64,000 nt of DNA. Source: Bathymodiolus brooksi (Eukaryota; Mollusca; Bivalvia; Mytilida; Modiolidae). The notes below the pieces were generated by a model. That model searched no databases. It had not been told where the DNA came from and worked only from the letters and a program-made list of their open reading frames with translations. The stretch covers positions 558,001 through 622,000 of the forward strand of contig OY804578.1 in NCBI GenBank assembly GCA_963680875.1. Direction: 5' to 3'. Shown here one piece after another: positions 29,501 to 45,000 of the stretch (within the stretch, counting starts at the first letter, position 1; each line of letters begins with the position of its first letter). Position numbers and translations under genes: made by a program.

Positions 29501-29860
29501 CGTGATGACAAATAATTACTTCATCTCCGGTAATATGTCAATGTGATGACAAATAATTACTTCATCTCCGGTAATACATCAACGTGATGACAAATAATTA
29601 CTTCATCACTGGTAATACATCAACGCGATGATAAATAATTACTTCATCTCCCGTAATACGTGAACGTGATGACAAATAATTACTTCATCTCCGGTAATAC
29701 GTCAACATAATGATAAACAATTATTTCCTCTCTGTTTATAAGCCAGCGTGATGACAAATAATTACTTCATCTCCGGGAATACGTCAGCCTGATGACAAAT
29801 AATTACTTGAACTCCGGTATTACGTCAGCGTGATGACAAATAATTACTTCATCTCCGGTA
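26501..29860 (+). repeat. Nested 3,360-bp tandem unit, left copy (in 12-kb copy 1)
   Basis: About 82 monomers. ATACCTCAGCGTGAAGAC at 26542 recurs at 29902 and the following text matches at constant offset 3,360. The unit ends inside a 451-bp block, and the junction falls after ATCTCCGGTA at 29860. Confidence 0.88.
28871..29860 (+). repeat. 451-bp tandem block, two units plus a partial
   Basis: Unit starts at 28871, 29322 and 29773, each 451 bp apart. The third is truncated by the 3,360-bp duplication junction at 29860. The position 29718 C variant lies in the second unit. Confidence 0.9.
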
Positions 29861-32800
29861 ATACGTCAGCGTGATGACAAATAATTGCTTCATCTCCGGT
29901 AATACCTCAGCGTGAAGACAAATAATTACTTCATCTCCTGTAATACGTCAACATAATGATAAATAATTATTTCCTCTCTGTTTATAAGCCAGCGTGATGA
30001 CAAATAATTACTTCATCTCTGGTAATACGTCAGCGTGATGACTAATAAATACTTCCTCTCCAGCAATATGTCAGCGTGATGATAAAAAATTACTTCATTT
30101 CTGGTAATACGTCAGCGTGATGACAAATAATTACTTCATCTCCGGTAATACGTCAACGTGATGACAAATAATTGCTCCATCTCTGGTAATACGTCAACGT
30201 TATTACAAATAATTACTTCATCTCCGAAATACATCAACGTGATGACAAATAATTACTTCATCTCTGGTAATACGTCAACACGATGACATATAATTACTTC
30301 ATCTACCGTAATACGTGAATGTGATGACAAATAATTACTTCATCTCCAGTAATAAGTCAACGTGATGACAAATAATTATTTCATCTCCGGTAATACGTCA
30401 GCGTGATGACAAATAATTACTTCATCTCCGGTAATAAGTCAGTGTGATGACAAATAATTACTTCATCTCCGGTAATATGTCAACGTGTTGACAAAAATTA
30501 CTTCATCTCCCATAATACATCAACGTGATGACAAATAATTACTTAATCTCCTGTAATGCGTCAATGTGATGACCAATAATTACTTCATATCTGGTAATAC
30601 GTCAACGTGATGACAAATAATTACTTCATCTCCGGCAATACGTCAGCGTGATGACAAATAATTTCTTCATCTCTGGTAATACGTCAGCGTGATGACAAAT
30701 AATTGCTTCATCTCCGGTAAAGCATCAACGTGATGACAAATAATTACTTCATCTCCGGTAATACGTCAATTTGATGACAAATAATTACTTCATCTCCGGT
30801 AATACATCAACGTGATGACAAATAATTACTCTATCTCTGGTAATACGTCAAAGCGATGACAAATAATTACTTCATCTCCCAAAATACGTGAACGTGATGA
30901 CAAATAATTACTTCATCTCCAGCAATACGTCAACGTGATGACAAATAATTACTTCATCTCCGATAATACGTCAGCGTGATGACAAATAATTACTTCATCT
31001 CGGTAATAAGTCAGTGTGATGACAAATACTTACTTCATCTCCGGTAATACGTCAGCGTGATGGCAAATAATTGCTTCATCTCTGGTAATACGTCAGCGTG
31101 ATGACTAATAATTATTTCATATCCAGCAATATGTCAGCGTGATGACAAAAAATTACTTCATTTCTGGTAATACGTCAGCGTGATGACAAATAATTACTTC
31201 ATCTCCGGTAATACGTCAGCGTGATGACAAATAATTGCTTCATTTCCGGTAAAGCATCAACGTGATGACAAATAATTACTTCATCTCCGGTAATACGTCA
31301 ATGTGATGACAAATAATTACTTCATCTCCGGTAATACATCAACGTGATGACAAATAATTACTTCATCTCTGGTAATAGGTCAACGCGATGACAAATAACT
31401 AATTCATCTCCCAAAATACGTGAACGTGATGACAAATAATTACTTCATCTCCAGTAATACGTCAACGTTATGACAAATAATTACTTTCATCTCCGGTAAT
31501 ACGTCAGCGTGATGACAAATAATTACTTCATCTCCGGTAATATGTCAACATGTTGACAAATAATTACTTCATCTCCCCTAATACATCAATGTGATGACAA
31601 ATAATTACTTCCTCTCCTGTAATGCGTCAATGTGATGACAAATAATTACTTCATCTCTGGTAATACGTCAACGTGATGACAAATAATTACTTCATCTCCG
31701 GTAATACGCCAGCGTGATGACAAATAATTACTTCATCTCCGGTAATACGTAAGCGTCATGACATATAATTGCTTCATATCCGGTAATACATTAACGCGAT
31801 GACAAATAATTATTTCATCTCCGGTAATAGGTCATTATCATGATAAATAATTACTTCCTCTCCGGTAATACATCAACATGATGATAAATAATTTCTTCCT
31901 CTCCAGTAATGCGTCAGCGTGATGACAAATAATTAATTCATCTCCAGTAATGCGTCAGCGTGATGACCAATAATTACTTCATCTCCGGTAATACGTCAGC
32001 GTGATGACAAATAGTTGCTTCATATCCGGTTAGACGTCAGCGGGATGACTAATAATGACTTCATCTCCAGCAATACGTCAAGGTGATGACAAATAATTAC
32101 TTCATCACTGGTAATAAGCCAGCGTGATGACAAATAATTACTTCATCTCCGGTAATACGTCAGCATGATGACCAATAATTACTTCATCTCCGGTAATACG
32201 TCAGCGTGATGACAAATAATTGCTTCATCTCCGGGAATACGTCAGCCTGATGACAAATAATTACTTGAACTCCGGTATTACGTCAGCGTGATGACAAATA
32301 ATTACTTCATCTCCGGTATTACGTCAGCGTGATGACAAATAATTACTTCATCTCTGGTAATACGTCAACATGATGACAAATAATTACTTCCTCTCCGGTT
32401 ATACGTCAGCGTGATGACAAATAATTACTTCATCTCCGGTAATATGTCAATGTGATGACAAATAATTACTTCATCTCCGGTAATACATCAACGTGATGAC
32501 AAATAATTACTTCATCACTGGTAATACATCAACGCGATGATAAATAATTACTTCATCTCCCGTAATACGTGAACGTGATGACAAATAATTACTTCATCTC
32601 CGGTAATACGTCAACATAATGATAAATAATTATTTCCTCTCTGTTTATAAGCCAGCGTGATGACAAATAATTACTTCATCTCCGGGAATACGTCAGCCTG
32701 ATGACAAATAATTACTTGAACTCCGGTATTACGTCAGCGTGATGACAAATAATTACTTCATCTCCGGTATTACGTCAGCGTGATGACAAATAATTACTTC

Positions 32801-33220
32801 ATCTCTGGTAATACGTCAACATGATGACAAATAATTACTTCCTCTCCGGTTATACGTCAGCGTGATGACAAATAATTACTTCATCTCCGGTAATATGTCA
32901 ATGTGATGACAAATAATTACTTCATCTCCGGTAATACATCAACGTGATGACAAATAATTACTTCATCACTGGTAATACATCAACGCGATGATAAATAATT
33001 ACTTCATCTCCCGTAATACGTGAACGTGATGACAAATAATTACTTCATCTCCGGTAATACGTCAACATAATGATAAATAATTATTTCCTCTCTGTTTATA
33101 AGCCAGCGTGATGACAAATAATTACTTCATCTCCGGGAATACGTCAGCCTGATGACAAATAATTACTTGAACTCCGGTATTACGTCAGCGTGATGACAAA
33201 TAATTACTTCATCTCCGGTA
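29861..33220 (+). repeat. Nested 3,360-bp tandem unit, right copy (in 12-kb copy 1/2)
   Basis: It matches 26501-29860 base for base with few exceptions, for example CCGGCAATACG near 30634 against CCGGTAATACG near 27274. Homology stops at 33220, after which CCGGTATTACG replaces CCGGTAATACG and the third 451-bp unit is completed. Confidence 0.88.
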
Positions 33221-33503
33221 TTACGTCAGCGTGATGACAAATAATTACTTCATCTCTGGTAATACGTCAACATGATGACAAATAATTACTTCCTCTCCGG
33301 TTATACGTCAGCGTGATGACAAATAATTACTTCATCTCCGGTAATATGTCAATGTGATGACAAATAATTACTTCATCTCCGGTAATACATCAACGTGATG
33401 ACAAATAATTACTTCATCACTGGTAATACATCAACGCGATGATAAATAATTACTTCATCTCCCGTAATACGTGAACGTGATGACAAATAATTACTTCATC
33501 TCC
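32231..33503 (+). repeat. 451-bp tandem block, nearly three units
   Basis: Unit starts at 32231, 32682 and 33133 at 451-bp spacing. The block ends where CTCCAGTAATACGTC begins at 33504. Confidence 0.9.
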
Positions 33504-35326
33504 AGTAATACGTCAACGTGATGACAAATAATTACTTTATCTCCGGTAATACGTCAGCGTGATGACAAATAATTACTTCATCTCCAGTAATACATCAGCG
33601 TGATGTCCAATACTTACTTCATCTCCTGTAATGCATCAGTGTGATGGCAAATAATTACTTCATCTCCGGTTATACATCAGCGTGATGACATATAATTGCT
33701 TCATATCCGGTAATACATTAGCGCGATGACAAATAATTATTTCATCTCCGATAATAGGTCAACATCATGTTAAATAATTACTTCCTCTCCGGTAATACAT
33801 CAACATGATTATACATAATTACTTCCTCTCCAGTAATGCGTCATCGTGATGACAAATAATTAATTCATCTCCTGTAATACGTCAATGTGATGACCAATAA
33901 TTACTTCATCTCCGGTAATACGTCAGCGTGATGACAAATAATTGCTTCCTCTCCGGTGATACATCAACATGGTGATAAATAATTACTTCCTCTCCAGTAA
34001 TGCGTCAGCGTGATGACCAATAATTACTTCATCTCCGGTAATACGTCAGCGTGATGACACATAGTTGCTTCATATCCGGTTAGACGTCAGCGGGATGACT
34101 AATAATGACTTCATCTCCAGCAATACGTCAGGGTGATGACAAATAATTACTTCATCACTGGTAATAAGCCAGCGTGATGACAAATAATTACTTCATCTCC
34201 GGTAATACGTCAGCGTGATGACCAATAATTACTTCATCTCCGGTAATACGTCAGCCTGATGACAAATAATTACTTGAACTCCGGTATTACGTCAGCGTGA
34301 TGACAAATAATTACTTCATCTCCGGTATTACGTCAGCGTGATGACAAATAATTACTTCATCTCTGGTAATACGTCAACATGATGACAAATAATTACTTCC
34401 TCTCCGGTTATACGTCAGCGTGATGACAAATAATTACTTCATCTCCGGTAATATGTCAATGTGATGACAAATAATTACTTCATCTCCGGTAATACATCAA
34501 CGTGATGACAAATAATTACTTCATCTCTGGTAATACGTCAACGCGATGATAAATAATTACTTCATCTCCCGTAATACGTGAATGTGATAACCAATACTTA
34601 CTTCATCTCCTGTAATGCATCAGTGTGATGACAAATAATTACTTCATCTCCGGTGATACATCAGCGTGATGACAAATAATTACTTCATCTCCGATAATAC
34701 GTCAGCGTGATGACAAATAATTGCTTCTTCTTCGGTAATACATTAGCGTGATGACAAATAATTACTTCATCTTCGGAAATAGGTCAACATCATGATAAAT
34801 AATTACTTCCTCTCCAGTTATACGTCAGCGTGATAACAAATAATTACTTCATCTTCGGTTATATGTCAACGTGATGACAAATAATTAATTCATCTCCTGT
34901 AATACGTCAATGTGATGACCAATAATTACTTCATCTCCGGTAATACGTCAGCGTGATGACAAAAAGTTGCTTCATATCCGGTAATACCTCAGCGTGATGA
35001 CAAATAATTACTTCATCTCCTGTAATACGTCAACATAATGATAAATAATTCTTCCTCTCCGGTTATACATCAGCATGATAACAAATAATTATTTCATCTC
35101 CAGCAATACGTCAGCGTGATGCCAAATAAATACTTCATCTCCGGTAATATGTCAACATGATGACAAATAATTACTTCATCACCGGTATTAAGCGAACGTG
35201 ATGACAAATAATTACTTTATCTCCCGTAATTCGTTACCGTGATGACAAATAATTACTTCATCTTCGGTAATACGTCAACATGATGATAAATAATTACTTC
35301 CTCTCCAGTTATACGTCAGCGTGATG

Positions 35327-35473
35327 ACAAATGTTTACTGTTGCGCTTCATCTCTGGTAATATGTCAACGTGATGACAAATGTCTACTGTTGCGCTTCAT
35401 CTCTGGTAATATGTCAACGAGATGACAAATGTCTACTGTTGTGCTTCATCTCCGATAATACGTCAGCGTGATG
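35327..35473 (+). repeat. Cluster of three 49-bp variant monomers
   Basis: Linker starts at 35327, 35376 and 35425, exactly 12,234 bp after the first cluster and with the same internal variants: GTTTACTG first, GTCTACTG second, TTGTGC third. Confidence 0.92.
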
Positions 35474-38400
35474 ACAAATAATTACTTCATCTTCGGTAAT
35501 AAGTCAGTGTGATGACAAATACTTACTTCATCTCCGGTAATACGTCAGCGTGATGGCAAATAATTGCTTCATCTCTGGTAATACGTCAGCGTGATGACTA
35601 ATAATTACTTCATCTCCAGCAATATGTCAGCGTGATGACAAAAAATTACTTCATTTCTGGTAATACGTCAGCGTGATGACAAATAATTACTTCATCTCCG
35701 GTAATGCGTCAGAGTGATGACAAATAATTGCTTCATCTCCGGTAAAGGATCAACGTGATGACCAATAATTACTTCATCTCCGGTAATACGTCAATGTGAT
35801 AACAAATAATTACTTCATCTCCGGTAATACATCAACGTGATGACAAATAATTACTTCATCTCCGGTAATACGTCAACGTGATGACAAATAATTGCTCCAT
35901 CTCCGGTAATACGTCAACGTTATTACAAATAATTACTTCATCTCCGGAAATACATCAACGTGATGACAAATAATTACTTCATCTCTGGTAATATGTCAAC
36001 ACGATGACATATAATTACTTCATCTACCGTAATACGTGAATGTGATGACAAATAATTATTTCATCTCCAGTAATACGTCAACGTGATGACAAATAATTAT
36101 TTCATCTCCGGTAATACGTCAGCGTGATGACAAATAATTACTTCATCTCCGGTAATAAGTCAGTGTGATGACAAATAATTACTTCATCTCCGGTAATATG
36201 TCAACGTGTTGACAAAAATTACTTCATATCCCATAATACATCAACGTGATGACAAATAATTACTTAATATCCTGTAATGCGTCAATGTGATGACCAATAA
36301 TTACTTCATCTCTGGTAATACGTCAACGTGATGTCAAATAATTACTTCATCTTCGGTAATACGTCAGCGTGATGGCAAATAATTTCTTCATCTCTGGTAA
36401 TACGTCAGCGTGATGACTAATAAATACTTCATCTCCAGCAATATGTCAGCGTGATGATAAAAAATTACTTCATTTCTGGTAATACGTCAGCGTGATGACA
36501 AATAATTACTTCATCTCCGGTAATACGTCAACGTGATGACAAATAATTGCTCCATCTCCGGTAATACGTCAACGTTATTACAAATAATTACTTCATCTCC
36601 GAAATACATCAACGTGATGACAAATAATTACTTCATCTCTGGTAATACGTCAACACGATGATATATAATTACTTCATCTACCGTAATACGTGAATGTGAT
36701 GACAAATAATTACTTTATCTCCAGTAATAAGTCAACGTGATGACAAATAATTATTTCATCTCCGGTAATACGTCAGCGTGATGACAAATAATTACTTCAT
36801 CTCCGGTAATAAGTCAGTGTGATGACAAATAATTACTTCATCTCCGGTAATATGTCAACGTGTTGACAAAAATTACTTCATCTCCCATAATACATCAACG
36901 TGATGACAAATAATTACTTAATCTCCTGTAATGCGTCAATGTGATGACCAATAATTACTTCATATCTGGTAATACGTCAACGTAATGACAAATAATTACT
37001 TCATCTCCGGTAATACGTCAGCGTGATGACAAATAATTTCTTCATCTCTGGTAATACGTCAGCGTGATGACTAATAATTACTTCATCTCCAGCAATATGT
37101 CAGCGTGATGATAAAAAATTACTTCATTTCTGGTAATACGTCAGCGTGATGACAAATAATTACTTCATCTTCGGTAATACGTCAGCGTGATGACAAATAA
37201 TTGCTTCATCTCCGGTAAAGCATCAACGTGATGACAAATAATTACTTCATCTCCGGTAATACGTCAATTTGATGACAAATAATTACTTCATCTCCGGTAA
37301 TACATCAACGTGATGACAAATAATTACTCTATCTCTGGTAATACGTCAAAGCGATGACAAATAATTACTTCATCTCCCAAAATACGTGAACGTGATGACA
37401 AATAATTACTTCATCTCCAGCAATACGTCAACATGATGACAAATAATTACTTCATCTCCGATAATACGTCAGCGTGATGACAAATTATTACTTCATCTCG
37501 GTAATAAGTCAGTGTGATGACAAATACTTACTTCATCTCCGGTAATACGTCAGCGTGATGGCAAATAATTGCTTCATCTCTGGTAATACGTCAGCGTGAT
37601 GACTAATAATTATTTCATCTCCAGCAATATGTCAGCGTGATGACAAAAAATTACTTTATTTCTGGTAATACGTCAGCGTGATGACAAATAATTACTTCAT
37701 CTCCGGTAATACGTCAGCGTGATGACAAATAATTGCTTCATTTCCGGTAAAGCATCAACGTGATGACAAATAATTACTTCATCTCCGGTAATACGTCAAT
37801 GTGATGACAAATAATTACTTCATCTCCGGTAATACATCAACGTGATGACAAATAATTACTTCATCTCTGGTAATAGGTCAACGCGATGACAAATAACTAA
37901 TTCATCTCCCAAAATACGTGAACGTGATGACAAATAATTACTTCATCTCCAGTAATACGTCAACGTTATGACAAATAATTACTTTCATCTCCGGTAATAC
38001 GTCAGCGTGATGACAAATAATTACTTCATCTCCGGTAATAAGTCAGTGTGATGACAAATAATTACTTCATCTCCGGTAATATGTCAACGTGTTGACAAAT
38101 AATTACTTCATCTCCCCTAATACATCAATGTGATGACAAATAATTACTTCCTCTCCTGTAATGCGTCAATGTGATGACAAATAATTACTTCATCTCTGGT
38201 AATACGTCAACGTGATGACAAATAATTACTTCATCTCCGGTAATACGCCAGCGTGATGACAAATAATTACTTCATCTCCGGTAATACGTAAGCGTGATGA
38301 CATATAATTGCTTCATATCCGGTAATACATTAACGCGATGACAAATAATTATTTCATCTCCGGTAATAGGTCAATATCATGATAAATAATTACTTCCTCT

Positions 38401-38734
38401 CCGGTAATACATCAACATGATGATAAATAATTTATTCCTCTCCAGTAATGCGTCAGCGTGATGACAAATAATTAATTCATCTCCAGTAATGCGTCAGCGT
38501 GATGACCAATAATTACTTCATCTCCGGTAATACGTCAGCGTGATGACAAATAGTTGCTTCATATCCGGTTAGACGTCAGCGGGATGACTAATAATGACTT
38601 CATCTCCAGCAATACGTCAATGTGATGACAAATAATTACTTCATCACTGGTAATAAGCCAGCGTGATGACAAATAATTACTTCATCTCCGGTAATACGTC
38701 AGCATGATGACCAATAATTACTTCATCTCCGGTA

Positions 38735-41700
38735 ATACGTCAGCGTGATGACAAATAATTGCTTCATCTCCGGTAATACCTCAGCGTGAAGACAAATAAT
38801 TACTTCATCTCCTGTAATACGTCAACATAATGATAAATAATTATTTCCTCTCTGTTTATAAGCCAGCGTGATGACAAATAATTACTTCATCTCTGGTAAT
38901 ACGTCAGCGTGATGACTAATAAATACTTCCTCTCCAGCAATATGTCAGCGTGATGATAAAAAATTACTTCATTTCTGGTAATACGTCAGCGTGATGACAA
39001 ATAATTACTTCATCTCCGGTAATACGTCAACGTGATGACAAATAATTGCTCCATCTCTGGTAATACGTCAACGTTATTACAAATAATTACTTCATCTCCG
39101 AAATACATCAACGTGATGACAAATAATTACTTCATCTCTGGTAATACGTCAACACGATGACATATAATTACTTCATCTACCGTAATACGTGAATGTGATG
39201 ACAAATAATTACTTCATCTCCAGTAATAAGTCAACGTGATGACAAATAATTATTTCATCTCCGGTAATACGTCAGCGTGATGACAAATAATTACTTCATC
39301 TCCGGTAATAAGTCAGTGTGATGACAAATAATTACTTCATCTCCGGTAATATGTCAACGTGTTGACAAAAATTACTTCATCTCCCATAATACATCAACGT
39401 GATGACAAATAATTACTTAATCTCCTGTAATGCGTCAATGTGATGACCAATAATTACTTCATATCTGGTAATACGTCAACGTGATGACAAATAATTACTT
39501 CATCTCCGGTAATACGTCAGCGTGATGACAAATAATTTCTTCATCTCTGGTAATACGTCAGCGTGATGACAAATAATTGCTTCATCTCCGGTAAAGCATC
39601 AACGTGATGACAAATAATTACTTCATCTCCGGTAATACGTCAATTTGATGACAAATAATTACTTCATCTCCGGTAATACATCAACGTGATGACAAATAAT
39701 TACTCTATCTCTGGTAATACGTCAAAGCGATGACAAATAATTACTTCATCTCCCAAAATACGTGAACGTGATGACAAATAATTACTTCATCTCCAGCAAT
39801 ACGTCAACGTGATGACAAATAATTACTTCATCTCCGATAATACGTCAGCGTGATGACAAATAATTACTTCATCTCGGTAATAAGTCAGTGTGATGACAAA
39901 TACTTACTTCATCTCCGGTAATACGTCAGCGTGATGGCAAATAATTGCTTCATCTCTGGTAATACGTCAGCGTGATGACTAATAATTATTTCATATCCAG
40001 CAATATGTCAGCGTGATGACAAAAAATTACTTCATTTCTGGTAATACGTCAGCGTGATGACAAATAATTACTTCATCTCCGGTAATACGTCAGCGTGATG
40101 ACAAATAATTGCTTCATTTCCGGTAAAGCATCAACGTGATGACAAATAATTACTTCATCTCCGGTAATACGTCAATGTGATGACAAATAATTACTTCATC
40201 TCCGGTAATACATCAACGTGATGACAAATAATTACTTCATCTCTGGTAATAGGTCAACGCGATGACAAATAACTAATTCATCTCCCAAAATACGTGAACG
40301 TGATGACAAATAATTACTTCATCTCCAGTAATACGTCAACGTTATGACAAATAATTACTTTCATCTCCGGTAATACGTCAGCGTGATGACAAATAATTAC
40401 TTCATCTCCGGTAATATGTCAACATGTTGACAAATAATTACTTCATCTCCCCTAATACATCAATGTGATGACAAATAATTACTTCCTCTCCTGTAATGCG
40501 TCAATGTGATGACAAATAATTACTTCATCTCTGGTAATACGTCAACGTGATGACAAATAATTACTTCATCTCCGGTAATACGCCAGCGTGATGACAAATA
40601 ATTACTTCATCTCCGGTAATACGTAAGCGTCATGACATATAATTGCTTCATATCCGGTAATACATTAACGCGATGACAAATAATTATTTCATCTCCGGTA
40701 ATAGGTCATTATCATGATAAATAATTACTTCCTCTCCGGTAATACATCAACATGATGATAAATAATTTCTTCCTCTCCAGTAATGCGTCAGCGTGATGAC
40801 AAATAATTAATTCATCTCCAGTAATGCGTCAGCGTGATGACCAATAATTACTTCATCTCCGGTAATACGTCAGCGTGATGACAAATAGTTGCTTCATATC
40901 CGGTTAGACGTCAGCGGGATGACTAATAATGACTTCATCTCCAGCAATACGTCAAGGTGATGACAAATAATTACTTCATCACTGGTAATAAGCCAGCGTG
41001 ATGACAAATAATTACTTCATCTCCGGTAATACGTCAGCATGATGACCAATAATTACTTCATCTCCGGTAATACGTCAGCGTGATGACAAATAATTGCTTC
41101 ATCTCCGGGAATACGTCAGCCTGATGACAAATAATTACTTGAACTCCGGTATTACGTCAGCGTGATGACAAATAATTACTTCATCTCCGGTATTACGTCA
41201 GCGTGATGACAAATAATTACTTCATCTCTGGTAATACGTCAACATGATGACAAATAATTACTTCCTCTCCGGTTATACGTCAGCGTGATGACAAATAATT
41301 ACTTCATCTCCGGTAATATGTCAATGTGATGACAAATAATTACTTCATCTCCGGTAATACATCAACGTGATGACAAATAATTACTTCATCACTGGTAATA
41401 CATCAACGCGATGATAAATAATTACTTCATCTCCCGTAATACGTGAACGTGATGACAAATAATTACTTCATCTCCGGTAATACGTCAACATAATGATAAA
41501 TAATTATTTCCTCTCTGTTTATAAGCCAGCGTGATGACAAATAATTACTTCATCTCCGGGAATACGTCAGCCTGATGACAAATAATTACTTGAACTCCGG
41601 TATTACGTCAGCGTGATGACAAATAATTACTTCATCTCCGGTATTACGTCAGCGTGATGACAAATAATTACTTCATCTCTGGTAATACGTCAACATGATG

Positions 41701-42094
41701 ACAAATAATTACTTCCTCTCCGGTTATACGTCAGCGTGATGACAAATAATTACTTCATCTCCGGTAATATGTCAATGTGATGACAAATAATTACTTCATC
41801 TCCGGTAATACATCAACGTGATGACAAATAATTACTTCATCACTGGTAATACATCAACGCGATGATAAATAATTACTTCATCTCCCGTAATACGTGAACG
41901 TGATGACAAATAATTACTTCATCTCCGGTAATACGTCAACATAATGATAAATAATTATTTCCTCTCTGTTTATAAGCCAGCGTGATGACAAATAATTACT
42001 TCATCTCCGGGAATACGTCAGCCTGATGACAAATAATTACTTGAACTCCGGTATTACGTCAGCGTGATGACAAATAATTACTTCATCTCCGGTA
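38735..42094 (+). repeat. Nested 3,360-bp tandem unit, left copy (in 12-kb copy 2)
   Basis: Counterpart of 26501-29860 at +12,234. The marker ATACCTCAGCGTGAAGAC lies at 38776 and recurs 3,360 bp later at 42136. Confidence 0.87.
41105..42094 (+). repeat. 451-bp tandem block, two units plus a partial
   Basis: Starts at 41105, 41556 and 42007; the +12,234 counterpart of 28871-29860, with the same truncation point. Confidence 0.9.
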
Positions 42095-45000
42095 ATACGT
42101 CAGCGTGATGACAAATAATTGCTTCATCTCCGGTAATACCTCAGCGTGAAGACAAATAATTACTTCATCTCCTGTAATACGTCAACATAATGATAAATAA
42201 TTATTTCCTCTCTGTTTATAAGCCAGCGTGATGACAAATAATTACTTCATCTCTGGTAATACGTCAGCGTGATGACTAATAAATACTTCCTCTCCAGCAA
42301 TATGTCAGCGTGATGATAAAAAATTACTTCATTTCTGGTAATACGTCAGCGTGATGACAAATAATTACTTCATCTCCGGTAATACGTCAACGTGATGACA
42401 AATAATTGCTCCATCTCTGGTAATACGTCAACGTTATTACAAATAATTACTTCATCTCCGAAATACATCAACGTGATGACAAATAATTACTTCATCTCTG
42501 GTAATACGTCAACACGATGACATATAATTACTTCATCTACCGTAATACGTGAATGTGATGACAAATAATTACTTCATCTCCAGTAATAAGTCAACGTGAT
42601 GACAAATAATTATTTCATCTCCGGTAATACGTCAGCGTGATGACAAATAATTACTTCATCTCCGGTAATAAGTCAGTGTGATGACAAATAATTACTTCAT
42701 CTCCGGTAATATGTCAACGTGTTGACAAAAATTACTTCATCTCCCATAATACATCAACGTGATGACAAATAATTACTTAATCTCCTGTAATGCGTCAATG
42801 TGATGACCAATAATTACTTCATATCTGGTAATACGTCAACGTGATGACAAATAATTACTTCATCTCCGGTAATACGTCAGCGTGATGACAAATAATTTCT
42901 TCATCTCTGGTAATACGTCAGCGTGATGACAAATAATTGCTTCATCTCCGGTAAAGCATCAACGTGATGACAAATAATTACTTCATCTCCGGTAATACGT
43001 CAATTTGATGACAAATAATTACTTCATCTCCGGTAATACATCAACGTGATGACAAATAATTACTCTATCTCTGGTAATACGTCAAAGCGATGACAAATAA
43101 TTACTTCATCTCCCAAAATACGTGAACGTGATGACAAATAATTACTTCATCTCCAGCAATACGTCAACGTGATGACAAATAATTACTTCATCTCCGATAA
43201 TACGTCAGCGTGATGACAAATAATTACTTCATCTCGGTAATAAGTCAGTGTGATGACAAATACTTACTTCATCTCCGGTAATACGTCAGCGTGATGGCAA
43301 ATAATTGCTTCATCTCTGGTAATACGTCAGCGTGATGACTAATAATTATTTCATATCCAGCAATATGTCAGCGTGATGACAAAAAATTACTTCATTTCTG
43401 GTAATACGTCAGCGTGATGACAAATAATTACTTCATCTCCGGTAATACGTCAGCGTGATGACAAATAATTGCTTCATTTCCGGTAAAGCATCAACGTGAT
43501 GACAAATAATTACTTCATCTCCGGTAATACGTCAATGTGATGACAAATAATTACTTCATCTCCGGTAATACATCAACGTGATGACAAATAATTACTTCAT
43601 CTCTGGTAATAGGTCAACGCGATGACAAATAACTAATTCATCTCCCAAAATACGTGAACGTGATGACAAATAATTACTTCATCTCCAGTAATACGTCAAC
43701 GTTATGACAAATAATTACTTTCATCTCCGGTAATACGTCAGCGTGATGACAAATAATTACTTCATCTCCGGTAATATGTCAACATGTTGACAAATAATTA
43801 CTTCATCTCCCCTAATACATCAATGTGATGACAAATAATTACTTCCTCTCCTGTAATGCGTCAATGTGATGACAAATAATTACTTCATCTCTGGTAATAC
43901 GTCAACGTGATGACAAATAATTACTTCATCTCCGGTAATACGCCAGCGTGATGACAAATAATTACTTCATCTCCGGTAATACGTAAGCGTCATGACATAT
44001 AATTGCTTCATATCCGGTAATACATTAACGCGATGACAAATAATTATTTCATCTCCGGTAATAGGTCATTATCATGATAAATAATTACTTCCTCTCCGGT
44101 AATACATCAACATGATGATAAATAATTTCTTCCTCTCCAGTAATGCGTCAGCGTGATGACAAATAATTAATTCATCTCCAGTAATGCGTCAGCGTGATGA
44201 CCAATAATTACTTCATCTCCGGTAATACGTCAGCGTGATGACAAATAGTTGCTTCATATCCGGTTAGACGTCAGCGGGATGACTAATAATGACTTCATCT
44301 CCAGCAATACGTCAAGGTGATGACAAATAATTACTTCATCACTGGTAATAAGCCAGCGTGATGACAAATAATTACTTCATCTCCGGTAATACGTCAGCAT
44401 GATGACCAATAATTACTTCATCTCCGGTAATACGTCAGCGTGATGACAAATAATTGCTTCATCTCCGGGAATACGTCAGCCTGATGACAAATAATTACTT
44501 GAACTCCGGTATTACGTCAGCGTGATGACAAATAATTACTTCATCTCCGGTATTACGTCAGCGTGATGACAAATAATTACTTCATCTCTGGTAATACGTC
44601 AACATGATGACAAATAATTACTTCCTCTCCGGTTATACGTCAGCGTGATGACAAATAATTACTTCATCTCCGGTAATATGTCAATGTGATGACAAATAAT
44701 TACTTCATCTCCGGTAATACATCAACGTGATGACAAATAATTACTTCATCACTGGTAATACATCAACGCGATGATAAATAATTACTTCATCTCCCGTAAT
44801 ACGTGAACGTGATGACAAATAATTACTTCATCTCCGGTAATACGTCAACATAATGATAAATAATTATTTCCTCTCTGTTTATAAGCCAGCGTGATGACAA
44901 ATAATTACTTCATCTCCGGGAATACGTCAGCCTGATGACAAATAATTACTTGAACTCCGGTATTACGTCAGCGTGATGACAAATAATTACTTCATCTCCG

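Larger units (their letters stand above)
20448..32681 (+). repeat. 12,234-bp higher-order repeat, copy 1
   Basis: About 298 monomers. Many independent markers recur at exactly +12,234: CCGGGAATAC at 20899 and 33133, TTTATCTCC near 21302 and 33536, the 49-bp cluster at 23093 and 35327, CCGGGAATAC at 28871 and 41105. Differences from copy 2 are sparse single substitutions: 22621 c versus 34855 t, 23760 c versus 35994 t, 29718 c (AAACAATT) versus T in other copies. It contains a 3,360-bp internal tandem duplication and 451-bp blocks, annotated separately. Phase is arbitrary; I start at the first CCGGGAATAC. Confidence 0.9.
32682..44915 (+). repeat. 12,234-bp higher-order repeat, copy 2
   Basis: Tandem with copy 1 and the same length, with no net indel over 12.2 kb. 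Private variants noticed include 34855 t, 35994 t (a CpG transition), GTCAACATGATGAC near 37428 where copy 1 has GTCAACGTGATGAC, and AATTTATTCC near 38429. All nested sub-duplications of copy 1 are present at the same relative positions, so they predate this 12-kb duplication. Confidence 0.9.
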